A stretch of DNA of 64,000 nt from Microbulbifer elongatus (GCF_021165935.1 NZ_CP088953.1:744001-808000); one strand, 5' to 3'. Numbered from the stretch's first letter, positions 22,735-32,423 are shown. Program-made: numbers and translations. Notes: generated by a model from the letters alone, not told the origin.

Positions 22735-25700
22735 TCAGTGCACCCAGTGGTGCCGCTCCTGTTTCTCCTGAATCGCTTCCGCAGTCGGTGTCGGCATCGC
22801 GCTTACCGGTAAACGCTCGTGGAAGAACGCCAGTCGCTCGTCCCCTTCCACCTCGTTCATGGTGGCGGCGTCGAACACCTTGCCGTTGATGACGGTGTAC
22901 TTCACCTTCTCGGACAGACGCAGGTCCTCCAGCGGGTTGCCGTCCACCACAATGATGTCCGCCAGCTTGCCCGGCTCCAGGCTGCCGATATCGTGGTCCA
23001 TACCCAGGTAGCGGGCACCGTCAATGGTGCCGGCGCGGAAGGCTTCCCAGGGGGTAAAGCCGCCCTGTGCCATCATCCACAGCTCCCAGTGGGCACCGAG
23101 GCCCTCGCGCTGGCCGTGGGCACCGATATGCACGGTAACGCCCTTGTCGCGCAGTTGTTTCGCGTGATGGGCCACGTCCACATGGTTGTAGTGGTGGTCC
23201 GGCGCGGTGGGGCGGCGGATGGAGCGTGGGTTGACGATAAAGTCCGGGGTAAAGCGGGTCAGGCGCTCGTTCTTCCATACCTCGCTGCGGTCGTACCAGT
23301 AGGTCTCACCGGAGAGACCGCCGTAGGCCACCACAAAGGTCGGGGTATAGCCCACGGTGGTCTGGCCCCACATCTGCTCGACATCGGTGTAGATGTTCGC
23401 AATGGGCAGTGAGTGCTCGACGCCGGTGTGACCATCCACAATCATGTTCATATTGTGCTGGTACTTACCGCCCCCTTCCGGCACCACCATGATGCCGTGC
23501 TTGCGCCCCGCTTCCAGCACCTGCTGGCGCTGTTCGCGACGAGGCTGGTTGTAGCTCTTCACCGAGATCGCACCCATTTCTTTCAGGCGGCCCACATGGA
23601 ACTCGGCGTCTTCCAGGCTGTTGATCTTGGCCTTGTAGCCGGGGCCCTTGGCGCCGTAAAGAATGGTGCCGGTGGAGAAGATGCGCGGGCCGTTGATGAT
23701 GCCGGCCTTCTGCATTTCCGCGGCGGAGAAGATCTCGCTGCTGTCGTTGGAGGGATCGTGAATGGTGGTCACACCGAACGCCAGGCTGGAGTAGAGGTTC
23801 CAGTTCTGTTGCGGGATGATCTCCTCGCGGCCCTGGGCACCGTGGGCGTGAGCATCTACCAGACCCGGCAGTACGGTCTTGCCGGTGACGTCGATGCGCT
23901 GGGTGCCGCTGGGGATTTCCACCTCACGCTGCGCGCCCACCGCCACAATGCGGTTGCCGCGAAACAGCACCACACCATTCTCGATCACTTCCTGCGCGGA
24001 TTCGGCGTTGCGCATGGTCACCACGGTACCGCCGGTCAGCGCCACCAGTTTGTCGCTGTTGGCAAATTTTTGTTTGAAGCTGAGATCGATCCCTTCGCTG
24101 ACCGGCTCCGGCAGGGTTTCCGGGGCGCCGGCGACAAACTCAAACGCGTCTTTCAGTTCGCGCTCGTACAGCTTGGGTCCGTGGGACCAGCCCAGGGTCT
24201 GGCTGTCGCCGGACCAGTGCAGGTGCTCACCGGCACGCTTGGACACCTGGGTGACCTTCACTGCGGTGGCATTGGGACCGATAGATTCGGATTTGCCGGT
24301 GTGCATAAACGGCGCCGCGAAGGCCTTGAAGTCCTGGGTAAAGGCCACCCAGCGGCTGTCTGGGGACAGGCGGAAAGAGGTGATCTCGGCACCGTGCAGG
24401 TGCTCGCGTTCATCCTTGCCGTTGGCATCGACACTCTTGAACACGCGCTTGCCGCCGTTGCCGTAGATGTACTCGGAGAAGTAGATGCGATCGCTATCGG
24501 CACCGAAGTGGGGCTCGTAGCCGGATTTACTGATGCGACGCTGCCAGTCACCGTCGGCATCTGCCAGGTAAATACCCGGTTCGAGAGAGTATTCCGGGCT
24601 CAGCAGGTAGCCGCCGGTAAAGCGGCGGAAGGCCACGGTCTCGCCATCCGGGGAGAAGCTCGGCTCCACATACAGGCCTGGTTCATCGGTGATGGTCTTG
24701 CCGCGGCCACTGCGCGCGGAAACCACACGCACCTGGCCGAGTTCCTCATCGTCCCAGGTCACGTAAGTGATCTGTTTGCCGTCCCGGGACCAGCTGGGAT
24801 AGAACTCGAAGTGCGCGTCCTGGCGGGTCAGTCGACGACGTTCACCGCTGTTTACGTCCTGAACGTAGATCTTGCCCAGCGCCTGGAAGGCGATCTGCTT
24901 GCCGTCCGGAGATTTCTGCGCCCAGCGGATCATCTTCACATCGAACTGTTCCGGCGCCACATCCACCGGGAAGCGTACCGCGTCGGCGACTTTCTTCTCG
25001 GTCTTGATGTGCGCGACGATTTCCCGCGCGCCCTGTTCGAGGCTGCTGCCGTCCGCATTGATGCGCAGGAATTTACCGCCGCTCCACACGATCAGGGATT
25101 TGCCGTCCGGCATCCAGTCGTAGTGCACGTAATTGCCGTGGGAGCCAAAGGTTTCCTGGAGATCCCGCTCCAGACCGGTGTAGATGGGCTTTTCCAGGCC
25201 GCTGTTAAGGTCTTTCACGAACAGGGATGTCTGGTCGTCCTGGCGGCGGATAAACGCCAGCTTTTCACCGTCCGGCGACGGTACCGGGGCGATGGAGCCG
25301 CCGGGGCCGGAGACGAAGGTCTCTTCCTTACCGTCCTGCAGGTCGTAGCGATTGATGGCAAAGATCTGCTGGGTGGAGTTCTTGTTGTACTCCCACACCG
25401 TGCCCGGGGTGGTGTCGATGGCGTAATAGATGTAGCGGCCATCCGGGGAGAAGACCGCGTCGGAAATATTCTTCTGAGCAATCTCGCCACCGATACGCGC
25501 CTTGATCTGGCGCCCTTCACCACCACCGTGGTGGTACATCCAGATCTCCCCGGCGGGGATACTGCGGCCACTCATAAAACCTTTGCGCGCCACCAGGTAC
25601 TGGCCGTCCGGGCTGAAGTTGGGGGCGTGCACCAGGTTTTCTTTTTCCGTGGTCAGCTGGCGTAGATTTTCGCCGTTGCGGTCCATGACCCAGATATTGT

Positions 25701-26061
25701 CGGCGCCGTCGCGGTCGCTGACGAACACGATGGACTTGCCATCGGGACTGAAGCGCGGCTGGATATTCCATGCGATTTCACTGGTGATGGCTTTCGCTTC
25801 GCCACCATTGACCGACATCTCATAGATGTCGCCCAGCATATCGAAGACGATGGTCTCGCCGTCGGGGCTGATATCCAGGTTGCTCCAGGTGGTCTCGCGG
25901 GTATCCAGGGGGATGGCCTTGAACTCGAAGGGGGGCTTGTTTACATCCCATTTGTCCGCGTCTTTGTTGGCTTCTTCCGCCGCTGCCGCCAGCGGCAGGG
26001 TCATGGCGAGGCTGGCGCCGCCGATCAGGCGCGCGAGCTTGCGCATTTTCATTTTTATCAT
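22735..26061 (-). CDS. Secreted beta-propeller / amidohydrolase fusion protein
   Basis: The 1108-residue protein has a signal peptide (ARLIGGASLAMTLPLAAAA). A TolB/WD40-like (PD40) beta-propeller follows at about residues 40-640, seen as repeated SPDG words such as LDISPDGETIVFDMLGDIYE, FSPDGKSIVFVSDRDG and FSPDGETVAFRRFTGG. The C-terminal half is an imidazolonepropionase-like amidohydrolase: LPGLVDAHAHG (His738 and His740, metal ligands), a Lys in GAISVKSYNQP, HTGVEHS, HIGAHGQ, and the closing GTIDGARYLG and LEPGKLADIIVVDGNPLED. Such proteins are exported hydrolases of unsettled substrate, with cyclic amides or peptides suggested for relatives. I chose the ATG at 26061 with GGGAG upstream; a longer in-frame start adds 21 residues before the signal peptide. 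Confidence 0.88.
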   Translation of the reverse strand: MIKMKMRKLARLIGGASLAMTLPLAAAAEEANKDADKWDVNKPPFEFKAIPLDTRETTWSNLDISPDGETIVFDMLGDIYEMSVNGGEAKAITSEIAWNIQPRFSPDGKSIVFVSDRDGADNIWVMDRNGENLRQLTTEKENLVHAPNFSPDGQYLVARKGFMSGRSIPAGEIWMYHHGGGEGRQIKARIGGEIAQKNISDAVFSPDGRYIYYAIDTTPGTVWEYNKNSTQQIFAINRYDLQDGKEETFVSGPGGSIAPVPSPDGEKLAFIRRQDDQTSLFVKDLNSGLEKPIYTGLERDLQETFGSHGNYVHYDWMPDGKSLIVWSGGKFLRINADGSSLEQGAREIVAHIKTEKKVADAVRFPVDVAPEQFDVKMIRWAQKSPDGKQIAFQALGKIYVQDVNSGERRRLTRQDAHFEFYPSWSRDGKQITYVTWDDEELGQVRVVSARSGRGKTITDEPGLYVEPSFSPDGETVAFRRFTGGYLLSPEYSLEPGIYLADADGDWQRRISKSGYEPHFGADSDRIYFSEYIYGNGGKRVFKSVDANGKDEREHLHGAEITSFRLSPDSRWVAFTQDFKAFAAPFMHTGKSESIGPNATAVKVTQVSKRAGEHLHWSGDSQTLGWSHGPKLYERELKDAFEFVAGAPETLPEPVSEGIDLSFKQKFANSDKLVALTGGTVVTMRNAESAQEVIENGVVLFRGNRIVAVGAQREVEIPSGTQRIDVTGKTVLPGLVDAHAHGAQGREEIIPQQNWNLYSSLAFGVTTIHDPSNDSSEIFSAAEMQKAGIINGPRIFSTGTILYGAKGPGYKAKINSLEDAEFHVGRLKEMGAISVKSYNQPRREQRQQVLEAGRKHGIMVVPEGGGKYQHNMNMIVDGHTGVEHSLPIANIYTDVEQMWGQTTVGYTPTFVVAYGGLSGETYWYDRSEVWKNERLTRFTPDFIVNPRSIRRPTAPDHHYNHVDVAHHAKQLRDKGVTVHIGAHGQREGLGAHWELWMMAQGGFTPWEAFRAGTIDGARYLGMDHDIGSLEPGKLADIIVVDGNPLEDLRLSEKVKYTVINGKVFDAATMNEVEGDERLAFFHERLPVSAMPTPTAEAIQEKQERHHWVH

Positions 26062-26349
26062 CTGGGCTCCCTGGGTAGTCGGAGTGATCGGAGTGGTTTC
26101 CCGGCTGCACCGGTTCGGGTGCATGGGTGACGGTTAATTTTTTCTTCAAATTACTGAAATGTCGGGGAAAGACAACGAAGCTGCGCCGAACGGCATATAG
26201 TTCTGAATATTGCCCCCCTGCGGGATATATGCCCGCAGAGGTCCACCTGCGCGTGTTAATTCTCCACGCGGGCGGCGAGAGTATGTTCCGGTGGCCACGG
26301 CGTCAGGGGTCTAGACTTGCTGCTAACGTCGGTGAACAGGCTTCCGAAC
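26062..26349. other. Divergent intergenic region with a short hairpin
   Basis: It separates the minus-strand amidohydrolase gene from the plus-strand FNT gene and should hold both promoters. A hairpin CTGCGGG-ATATATG-CCCGCAG lies at 26218-26238. No other feature was recognised. Confidence 0.4.
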
Positions 26350-27165
26350 ATGAGTCATAAAAGCAGGCCGGGTACCGAAGCCGGGCGCCCCAAAAGTGAA
26401 CGGGATATTCTGCAGGAACAGATGCAGGAGAGCCTGCACGAGTACCAGCGCAATAACCGTTCCCTGTTTCTGTCCTCACTGGCGGCGGGCCTGGAGATCG
26501 GCTTCAGTCTGTTTTTGATGGCGGCGTTTTACAGCCACTTCAACGGCCCCGAGTTCGAGCAGCTGATGTACCTGCTGGTGGCGCTCAGTTATCCCATCGG
26601 ATTTATTCTGGTCATCATCGGCCGCTCGGATCTGTTTACCGAACACACCACCCTGGCCATTCTGCCCCTCTTGAGCGGTCGTGAGCGGGTGGCCAGTCTC
26701 GCGCGTGTCTGGGGGGTGATTTACGCGGGCAATATGGTGGGTGCCTTTCTGTTCAGCCTGCTGTTTGTGCACTATGTGGAAGTGACCGAGCGCTTGGACG
26801 CCGGTATTTTTGCCTATTACGGAGAAAAGCTGCTGGCAGACATTCCCAGGGGGCAGTTTGTCGGTGCCATTTTTGCCGGCTGGTTGATGGGGCTGCTGGG
26901 CTGGATGGTGGCATCAGCGGCGGAGACCATCAGCCGGATCGTCGTGGTGGCGCTGATTGCGTTCGTTATCGGCCTGGGTGGGCTGGCCCACTGTATCGCC
27001 GGTGCGGTGGGCATTTTCTGTGCCCTGTTGAGCGATGAGTCCACCATGAGGTTATGGGAGGGGCTGCGTTTTCTCGGCGTGGCGACCCTGGGAAACACCA
27101 TTGGCGGTTCGATCTTTGTGGGTATGCTGAAGTACAGCTATGTGGCCAATGGCCCAAAGCCCTAA
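26350..27165 (+). CDS. Formate/nitrite transporter (FNT) family channel
   Basis: A 271-residue inner-membrane protein with six predicted membrane segments after a charged, Lys/Glu/Gln-rich N-terminal cytoplasmic helix (KSERDILQEQMQESLHEYQR). The FNT signature region is VIIGRSDLFTEHTTLAILPL, and AHCIAGAVGIFCALLS carries a conserved pore-side segment. The long N-terminus and FTEHT resemble YfdC-type members rather than FocA. Transported ion unknown (formate, nitrite or another small anion). An upstream ATG (26317) would add 11 residues. Nothing nearby indicates a pathway. Confidence 0.82.
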   Translation: MSHKSRPGTEAGRPKSERDILQEQMQESLHEYQRNNRSLFLSSLAAGLEIGFSLFLMAAFYSHFNGPEFEQLMYLLVALSYPIGFILVIIGRSDLFTEHTTLAILPLLSGRERVASLARVWGVIYAGNMVGAFLFSLLFVHYVEVTERLDAGIFAYYGEKLLADIPRGQFVGAIFAGWLMGLLGWMVASAAETISRIVVVALIAFVIGLGGLAHCIAGAVGIFCALLSDESTMRLWEGLRFLGVATLGNTIGGSIFVGMLKYSYVANGPKP

Positions 27166-27247
27166 TCGGTGACCCCGTCCGGCTTGAGATCTGCCCCCCG
27201 GGCCGCCACAATTGCCGACGATTTTCACCCACCTGAACGGATTTTCC

Positions 27248-28624
27248 ATGACCATCGATGTCGTCATTCTCGCCGCCGGCAAAGGCACCCGCATGCGCTC
27301 CGACCTGCCCAAAGTGCTCCACCCCATCGGAGGGGTACCCATGCTGGGACGGGTCATCAACGCGGCCCAGGGTTTGGGTGAAGAGGGTCTGGGGGATGTA
27401 TCGATTACCGTGGTCATCGGCCACGGTGCCGAACTGGTGCGCGAGCGCTTTGCCGACAGTGGCGTGCGGTTTGTGGAGCAGACCGAGCAGCTGGGCACTG
27501 GTCACGCGGTGGCCCAGGCGATCCCGAACTTCCGTGAAGGTGCCACGGTGGTGGTACTCTACGGCGACGTACCGCTGGTAAAAACCGCCACCCTGGAAGA
27601 TCTGCTCAAAGCTTCTGCAAACGGCCCGGCTTTGTTGTCCGTAGTGATGGACGATCCCTCCGGTTACGGCCGTATCGTGCGCGACACCGCCAATGCGGTA
27701 CAGGCGATTGTGGAACAGAAAGACGCCGACGAGGCCACCCTCACCATCCGCGAGATCAACACGGGTATCCTCGCCGCCCCGGGCAAGTTGCTGGCCCAAT
27801 GGCTGCCGGAACTCTCCAACGACAACGCCCAGGGTGAGTACTACCTCACCGATGTGATCGCGCGCTCTGTGAGTGAGAATATCGCCGTGACCGGCGTGAT
27901 CGCTGAAGACCCGTTTGAAGTTGCCGGCGTCAACAGCCGCGCGCAGCAGGCGGAACTGGAGCGCGCGCTGCAGCAGGACAATGCCAATACGTTGATGACC
28001 GCGGGCGTTACCCTGCTGGACCCTGCGCGCATTGATGTGCGCGGCACCCTCGACTGCGGCGCCGACGTTACCATCGATATCAACTGCATCTTCGAGGGCG
28101 AGGTCACCCTCGGCGACAATGTTCAGATCGGTCCCAACTGCCTGCTGAAGAACTGCAAACTGGCGGCGGGTACCGTGGTGGAAGCCAACTCCATTATCGA
28201 AGACGCCGTCGTCGGCGAAACCTGCACCATCGGCCCCTTCGCTCGCCTGCGCCCGGGCACCGAGCTGGCCAGCGGAGCCAAGGTGGGTAACTTCGTCGAA
28301 ACCAAGAAGGCCAAAATCGGCCTCGGCAGCAAGGTAAACCACCTCTCCTATATCGGCGACGCGGAAGTGGGCGAAGGCGTAAACATTGGCGCCGGTACCA
28401 TCACCTGTAATTACGACGGCGTGAACAAATCTAAGACTACCATTGGCGATGGCGCCTTTATCGGCTCCAACTCCGCACTGGTTGCCCCGGTCGAAATTGG
28501 CGCCGGTGCGACCATTGGTGCTGGTTCCACTATTACCCGTGAAGTGAGTGCTGACGAACTGGCTGTGGCCCGTGGCAAGCAGCGCAATATCTCCGGGTGG
28601 CAACGACCCACCAAAAAGTCCTGA
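27248..28624 (+). CDS. glmU: Bifunctional UDP-GlcNAc pyrophosphorylase / glucosamine-1-phosphate acetyltransferase
   Basis: GlmU makes UDP-GlcNAc for peptidoglycan and LPS in two steps. The 458-residue product has the N-terminal pyrophosphorylase domain with [20 protein letters not shown] and LGTGHAV, and a C-terminal left-handed beta-helix of hexapeptide repeats from about residue 250. The helix contains the acetyltransferase residues in RPGTELA and [11 protein letters not shown], and [15 protein letters not shown] chose the ATG giving [11 protein letters not shown]; the 12-codon upstream extension is not conserved. It lies upstream of glmR-glmS, as in Pseudomonas, but with four genes between. 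Confidence 0.98.
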   Translation: MTIDVVILAAGKGTRMRSDLPKVLHPIGGVPMLGRVINAAQGLGEEGLGDVSITVVIGHGAELVRERFADSGVRFVEQTEQLGTGHAVAQAIPNFREGATVVVLYGDVPLVKTATLEDLLKASANGPALLSVVMDDPSGYGRIVRDTANAVQAIVEQKDADEATLTIREINTGILAAPGKLLAQWLPELSNDNAQGEYYLTDVIARSVSENIAVTGVIAEDPFEVAGVNSRAQQAELERALQQDNANTLMTAGVTLLDPARIDVRGTLDCGADVTIDINCIFEGEVTLGDNVQIGPNCLLKNCKLAAGTVVEANSIIEDAVVGETCTIGPFARLRPGTELASGAKVGNFVETKKAKIGLGSKVNHLSYIGDAEVGEGVNIGAGTITCNYDGVNKSKTTIGDGAFIGSNSALVAPVEIGAGATIGAGSTITREVSADELAVARGKQRNISGWQRPTKKS

Positions 28625-28666
28625 GTCTCGTGGTCCTGGGTGCTTCGAATTTGGTTGGGCGGCGAC

Positions 28667-28771
28667 GGAGCACCGGGTAAAGGTTTTCAGGACCGCTGTG
28701 AACCCATCCCTGGGCGCTGCGGCGCAAACATCCTGTTTGCGACGCTCCTGAAAACCTTTACCCGGCACTCC
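28667..28771. repeat. Intergenic palindromic element, class I copy 2
   Basis: The outer arms CCGGGTAAAGGTTTTCAGGA (28673-28692) and their reverse complement (28746-28765), extended by GGAG/CTCC, enclose CCGCTGTGAACCCATCCCTG. That includes a small hairpin CCCA-TCCC-TGGG (28703-28714). The inner hairpin is CGCAAACA-TCC-TGTTTGCG (28723-28741). Compared with 4256-4367, the arms and inner stem differ in sequence but pair just as well. It lies 42 bases after glmU. Confidence 0.85.
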
Positions 28772-28844
28772 ACCTTCAGTCGAACCCAATTCACTTCGAA
28801 AGAACTTTCCTAGTCTACTAACGAAGTCAATGGGGTTAAGAGAA

Positions 28845-28956
28845 GGCAAAGTGCCGGGTGTTAATTTTCGAAAGCGTCGGCGACAGGGACGTCGCCGACG
28901 CAGCGTACATGGATGTATTCACAGCGGTTTCGAAAATTAACACCCGGTGATTTGCC
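28845..28956. repeat. Intergenic palindromic element, class I copy 3 (inverted orientation)
   Basis: The arms CCGGGTGTTAATTTTCGAAA (28854-28873) and their reverse complement (28928-28947), extended by GGCAAA/TTTGCC, enclose an inner hairpin GCGTCGGCGAC-AGGGAC-GTCGCCGACGC (28874-28901). A small hairpin TACA-TGGA-TGTA (28906-28917) follows. Read on the minus strand it shows the same CCGCTGTGAATACATCCATG core as the other class I copies. It lies 73 bases from copy 2, in opposite orientation, and 85 bases before the E1 alpha gene. Confidence 0.85.
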
Positions 28957-29041
28957 GCCACCGGACTCCGAGAAAACGAACCCCGTAACCTTGAGAACCC
29001 CCAACTACACTGAAAGCATCGGAATCCAAGGAACCCCGCCG

Positions 29042-30175
29042 ATGCATAAACCTCGCCTGCAGCTCCAGGCTTCCTTCGATATCGCCTATCTTCAGTACCT
29101 GGACAAGCAGGGCCGGGAGACACAGCCCCTGCCCGAATTTGCCACTCCCGACTGGCTCACCCACTGCCACCGGCAAATGCAACTGGCCCGGCTAGTGGAC
29201 GACCGCGCGGTAAAACTGCAGCGCACCGGCCGCCTCGGTACCTATCCCTCCACCCTCGGCCAGGAAGCCATCGGCATCGCCACCGGCAATGCGCTGATGG
29301 CGGAAGACGCCTACTGCCCCTACTACCGGGAAACCGGCGCCCTGCTTGAGCGTGGTGTGGAAATCGAAGAGATCCTCGCCATCTGGGGTGGCGACGAGCG
29401 CGGACAGAACTTCCAGCACGCACCGAAAGATCTTCCCATCTGTGTGCCCATCGCCACCCAGATGCTGCACGCCGCCGGCGTCGCCTTTGCACTGAAATAC
29501 CGCCACCAGCAAAACAATCAGCCACTGCAGGTCGCCGTCGCCAGCGCCGGTGAGGGCGCCACTTCCAAAGGGGATTTCTACGAAGCCATGAACCTCGCCG
29601 GGGTATGGAAGCTGCCCATGGTATTTGTGGTGAACAACAATCAATGGGCCATTTCCGTGCCGAGAAGCGCCCAGACCGGCACCCAGACCATCGCCCAGAA
29701 AGCCATCGCCGCCGGTATCCCTGCGCTGCAGGTGGATGGCAACGACGTGGTAGCAGTCGCCTGGGCGGTGCGGGACGCAATACAGCGGGCGCGGCAAGGC
29801 GAAGGTCCGGCGCTGATAGAGGCCATCAGTTACAGACTCTGCGACCACACCACCGCCGACGACGCCAGCCGCTACCGCAGTGCCGAGGAGCTGGAGCAGG
29901 CGTGGCTGTGGGAGCCGATCAAACGGCTGGATACCTATCTACGGGATCAGGGGCTGTGGAGTGATGCCAAGCAGCAGGATCTGGATCGGGAGCTGGCGCA
30001 GATTATGGAAGCGGCGCTGAATAACTGGGAATCCCGCGCGCCGGAACCGGTGACCGCCATCTTCGATCATCTCTACGCGCAATTGCCGGAGGGACTGTAC
30101 GAGCAGTACGACCAGTTGCGTGACGAGCAGCATCGGGAATTGCAGAAAGGTACGGCGATGGGGGGAAAGGGTTAG
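29042..30175 (+). CDS. 2-oxoacid dehydrogenase E1 component, alpha subunit (pyruvate or branched-chain type)
   Basis: With the beta subunit it decarboxylates a 2-oxoacid using thiamine diphosphate and passes the acyl group to E2. The 377-residue product carries the TPP/Mg motif GEGATSKGDFYEAMNLA (Gly170 onward) and NNNQWAISVP, ending the GD(X)nNN motif; the usual GDG is GEG here. The N-terminal YPSTLGQEAIGIATGNAL is also diagnostic. I chose the ATG at 29042 because the upstream in-frame sequence runs into the palindromic repeat. The stop abuts the beta-subunit ATG (TAGATG). It matches heterotetrameric PDH as well as BCKDH, and the substrate is not decidable from sequence. Confidence 0.9.
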   Translation: MHKPRLQLQASFDIAYLQYLDKQGRETQPLPEFATPDWLTHCHRQMQLARLVDDRAVKLQRTGRLGTYPSTLGQEAIGIATGNALMAEDAYCPYYRETGALLERGVEIEEILAIWGGDERGQNFQHAPKDLPICVPIATQMLHAAGVAFALKYRHQQNNQPLQVAVASAGEGATSKGDFYEAMNLAGVWKLPMVFVVNNNQWAISVPRSAQTGTQTIAQKAIAAGIPALQVDGNDVVAVAWAVRDAIQRARQGEGPALIEAISYRLCDHTTADDASRYRSAEELEQAWLWEPIKRLDTYLRDQGLWSDAKQQDLDRELAQIMEAALNNWESRAPEPVTAIFDHLYAQLPEGLYEQYDQLRDEQHRELQKGTAMGGKG

Positions 30176-31219
30176 ATGGCCGAACAAAACAGTGCGATCA
30201 CCCTGGTGGAAGCGGTCACCCAGGCGCTGGCCTTTGAGCTCAAAAACAACCGGGAAGTGGTAGTGTTCGGGCAGGATATTGGTGCGAACGGCGGCGTATT
30301 CCGGGCAACGGACGGGCTGCAGAAAACCTTCGGTGCCGATAGGGTGCTGGACACCCCACTGGCCGAGACCATGATCGCCGGCATCGCCGTGGGTATGGCC
30401 ACCCAGGGACTGCGGCCGGTGGCGGAATTCCAGTTTATGGGCTTTATCTACCCGGGGCTCGACCACATCCTCAGCCACGCCGCACGCATGCGCAATCGCA
30501 CCCGCGGCCGCCTCAGTTGCCCCATCGTCTATCGCGCGCCCTACGGCGGTGGGATTCACGCGCCGGAACACCACAGTGAGAGCACCGAGGCGATTTTTGC
30601 GCATATTCCCGGCCTGCGGGTGGTGGTGCCCTCCTCTCCCGCGCGGGCCTATGGTCTGCTGCTGGCAGCAATTCGCGATCCGGACCCGGTGATCTTTCTC
30701 GAACCCAAACGCATCTACCGTGCGGCCAAACAACCGGTGCCGGATGATGGCGAAGCCCTGCCACTGGACCGCGCTTTTGTGCTGCGTGAAGGCAGCGACC
30801 TGACTATGGTGGCCTGGGGCGCAAGCGTCCGCGAGACTCTCGCCGCCGCTGAACAGTTGTCCCGCGACGGCATCGAAGCGGAAGTCATCGACCCCGCTAC
30901 CCTCAAACCCCTGGATATCCACACCATCATCGACTCCCTGGAGAAAACCCGCCGCTGTGTGGTGGTCCACGAAGCCGCGCGCTTTGGTGGTTTGGGGGCG
31001 GAAATCGCCGCACAGATTCAGGAGTACGCCTTCGACCTGCTTGATGCGCCGGTGCAGCGGGTCACCGGTTACGACACGGTGATGCCGTATTACCAGCTGG
31101 AAAATGCCTATCTGCCGGGCGTCGAGCGCATCCTGGCTGGCGCCCGCTCTGCACTTAACTATGTCCGTGATGGGGTTCGTGACGGTGTCCGCGCACCCGG
31201 AGCGGAGGGAGGCCGATGA
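30176..31219 (+). CDS. 2-oxoacid dehydrogenase E1 component, beta subunit
   Basis: A 347-residue partner of the preceding E1 alpha. VVFGQDIGANGGVFRATDGL, RVLDTPLAETMIAGIAVGMA and RAPYGGGIHAPEHHSESTEA are the family blocks; the last carries the active-site His pair. The C-terminal transketolase domain has VDGN-independent DGIEAEVIDPATLKPLD. The tail contains a short duplication (DGVRDGVR). Its last bases overlap the E2 start by four (ATGA), so the three genes form a tight operon. Confidence 0.92.
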   Translation: MAEQNSAITLVEAVTQALAFELKNNREVVVFGQDIGANGGVFRATDGLQKTFGADRVLDTPLAETMIAGIAVGMATQGLRPVAEFQFMGFIYPGLDHILSHAARMRNRTRGRLSCPIVYRAPYGGGIHAPEHHSESTEAIFAHIPGLRVVVPSSPARAYGLLLAAIRDPDPVIFLEPKRIYRAAKQPVPDDGEALPLDRAFVLREGSDLTMVAWGASVRETLAAAEQLSRDGIEAEVIDPATLKPLDIHTIIDSLEKTRRCVVVHEAARFGGLGAEIAAQIQEYAFDLLDAPVQRVTGYDTVMPYYQLENAYLPGVERILAGARSALNYVRDGVRDGVRAPGAEGGR

Positions 31220-32418
31220 AGATCTTCAAACTCCCCGACCTGGGTGAAGGCCTGCCGGATGCGGTGGTGCGCGAATGGCATGTGGACGAGGGTGACAGCG
31301 TCAAAGCGGATCAGACCCTGGTGACCGTGGAAACTGCCAAGGCACTGGTAGAGGTTCCCTCCCCCTATTCCGGCACAGTGGAAACCCTGTTTGCCGCGGA
31401 AGGCGAGACACTGGAAACCGGCCAGCCGCTGATCGGATTTGCCGGTGCGGAACCGACTTCCGCCTCGCAGCAGAAAAACGCATCCACAGCCGCCGAAAGC
31501 ACAATCGGCGGTGACAGCGGTACCGTGGTCGGCAAGATCGAACAGGGCCGCGAGGCACTGGCTGTAGAGCAACGCCCCGTCGCCAACCGCCCCCACTGCG
31601 CCACCCCCGCGATCCGCGCCCTCGCCCGCCGGCTGGGCGTGGATCTGGAAAGCCTGCATCCGTCCGGGGCCCGCTTCAGCGAAGCGGAAGTGCGCGCCGC
31701 CGCTCGCGGTGAAGATCTACCGAGATGGAGTGAAAAACCAGAGAAAAGCGACGAAACCATCGCGAAAGAACGGGAAAAGACCGTAAGTGACCACGGTCAA
31801 ATGGCCCCCGCCCGTCGCGCCATGCTGCTGGCCATGAACCGCGCCCGCGACCAGGTCTGTCCCATGACCCTGTTCGACGAGGTGGATATCTCCGACTGGC
31901 CCAAAGGTACCAGCGCCACCTTGCGCCTGCTCAAAGCCATCGCGCTCGCCGCTGCGGACGAGCCAAACCTCAATGCCCACTTTGAAAACGATGTGCTGGA
32001 GCCGAAATCTCCGGTCAATGTGGGTCTGGCAGTGGACGTGCCCAAAGGCCTGTTTGTGCCGGTGATCAAAGACGCTGGCGCGCAGAGCGAGGATGCGCTG
32101 CAGGAGACAATCGCCCGTTTCAAACAGCAGGCCCATGAAGGTGCCATCCCCCAGCAGGACCTGCAGGGCGCCACCATCCACCTCTCCAACTTTGGCAGCC
32201 TGGCGGGCCGCTTCGCCACCCCGGTGGTAGTGCCGCCTCTGGTGTGTATCGTCGGCGCCGGCCGCGCGCACAAGGCGGTGCTGCCCCACAAAGGCAAAGC
32301 CCGGGTGCGCAAACTGTTGCCCCTGTCGATAACCGCCGACCACCGCGCGGTTACCGGCGGCGAGCTGGCCAGATTCCTGAAAGCCGTAAAAGGGCACCTC
32401 AGCAAAACTCAGGTGTGA
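31216..32418 (+). CDS. 2-oxoacid dehydrogenase E2 component (dihydrolipoamide acyltransferase)
   Basis: E2 carries the lipoyl arm and transfers the acyl group to CoA. The 400-residue product has one N-terminal lipoyl domain with Lys42 in VETAKALVEVPSP, then a linker. A peripheral-subunit-binding domain (ATPAIRALARRLGVDLESLH, about residues 130-165) and a catalytic domain follow, with LSNFGSLAGRFATPVVVPP and SITADHRAVTGGE. His376 is the catalytic base. The position usually occupied by Asp or Asn in DHRxxDG is Thr380 here, an unusual choice. No lipoamide dehydrogenase (E3) gene follows, so E3 must be supplied from elsewhere. Confidence 0.92.
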   Translation: MKIFKLPDLGEGLPDAVVREWHVDEGDSVKADQTLVTVETAKALVEVPSPYSGTVETLFAAEGETLETGQPLIGFAGAEPTSASQQKNASTAAESTIGGDSGTVVGKIEQGREALAVEQRPVANRPHCATPAIRALARRLGVDLESLHPSGARFSEAEVRAAARGEDLPRWSEKPEKSDETIAKEREKTVSDHGQMAPARRAMLLAMNRARDQVCPMTLFDEVDISDWPKGTSATLRLLKAIALAAADEPNLNAHFENDVLEPKSPVNVGLAVDVPKGLFVPVIKDAGAQSEDALQETIARFKQQAHEGAIPQQDLQGATIHLSNFGSLAGRFATPVVVPPLVCIVGAGRAHKAVLPHKGKARVRKLLPLSITADHRAVTGGELARFLKAVKGHLSKTQV

Positions 32419-32423
32419 ACTTC

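Noticed and set aside
23413..25665. 750-codon plus-strand open frame
   Set aside because: It is the antisense shadow of the amidohydrolase fusion gene; high GC gives long stop-free antisense frames. It has no recognisable domain or ribosome-binding site.
26966..28849. 627-codon minus-strand open frame over glmU
   Set aside because: Antisense shadow of glmU and the FNT gene; no family sequence seen.
28660..28960. Insertion-sequence ends or a CRISPR-like array after glmU
   Set aside because: No transposase and no target-site duplication. The two elements are inverted single copies with different arms, not regular repeats with spacers.
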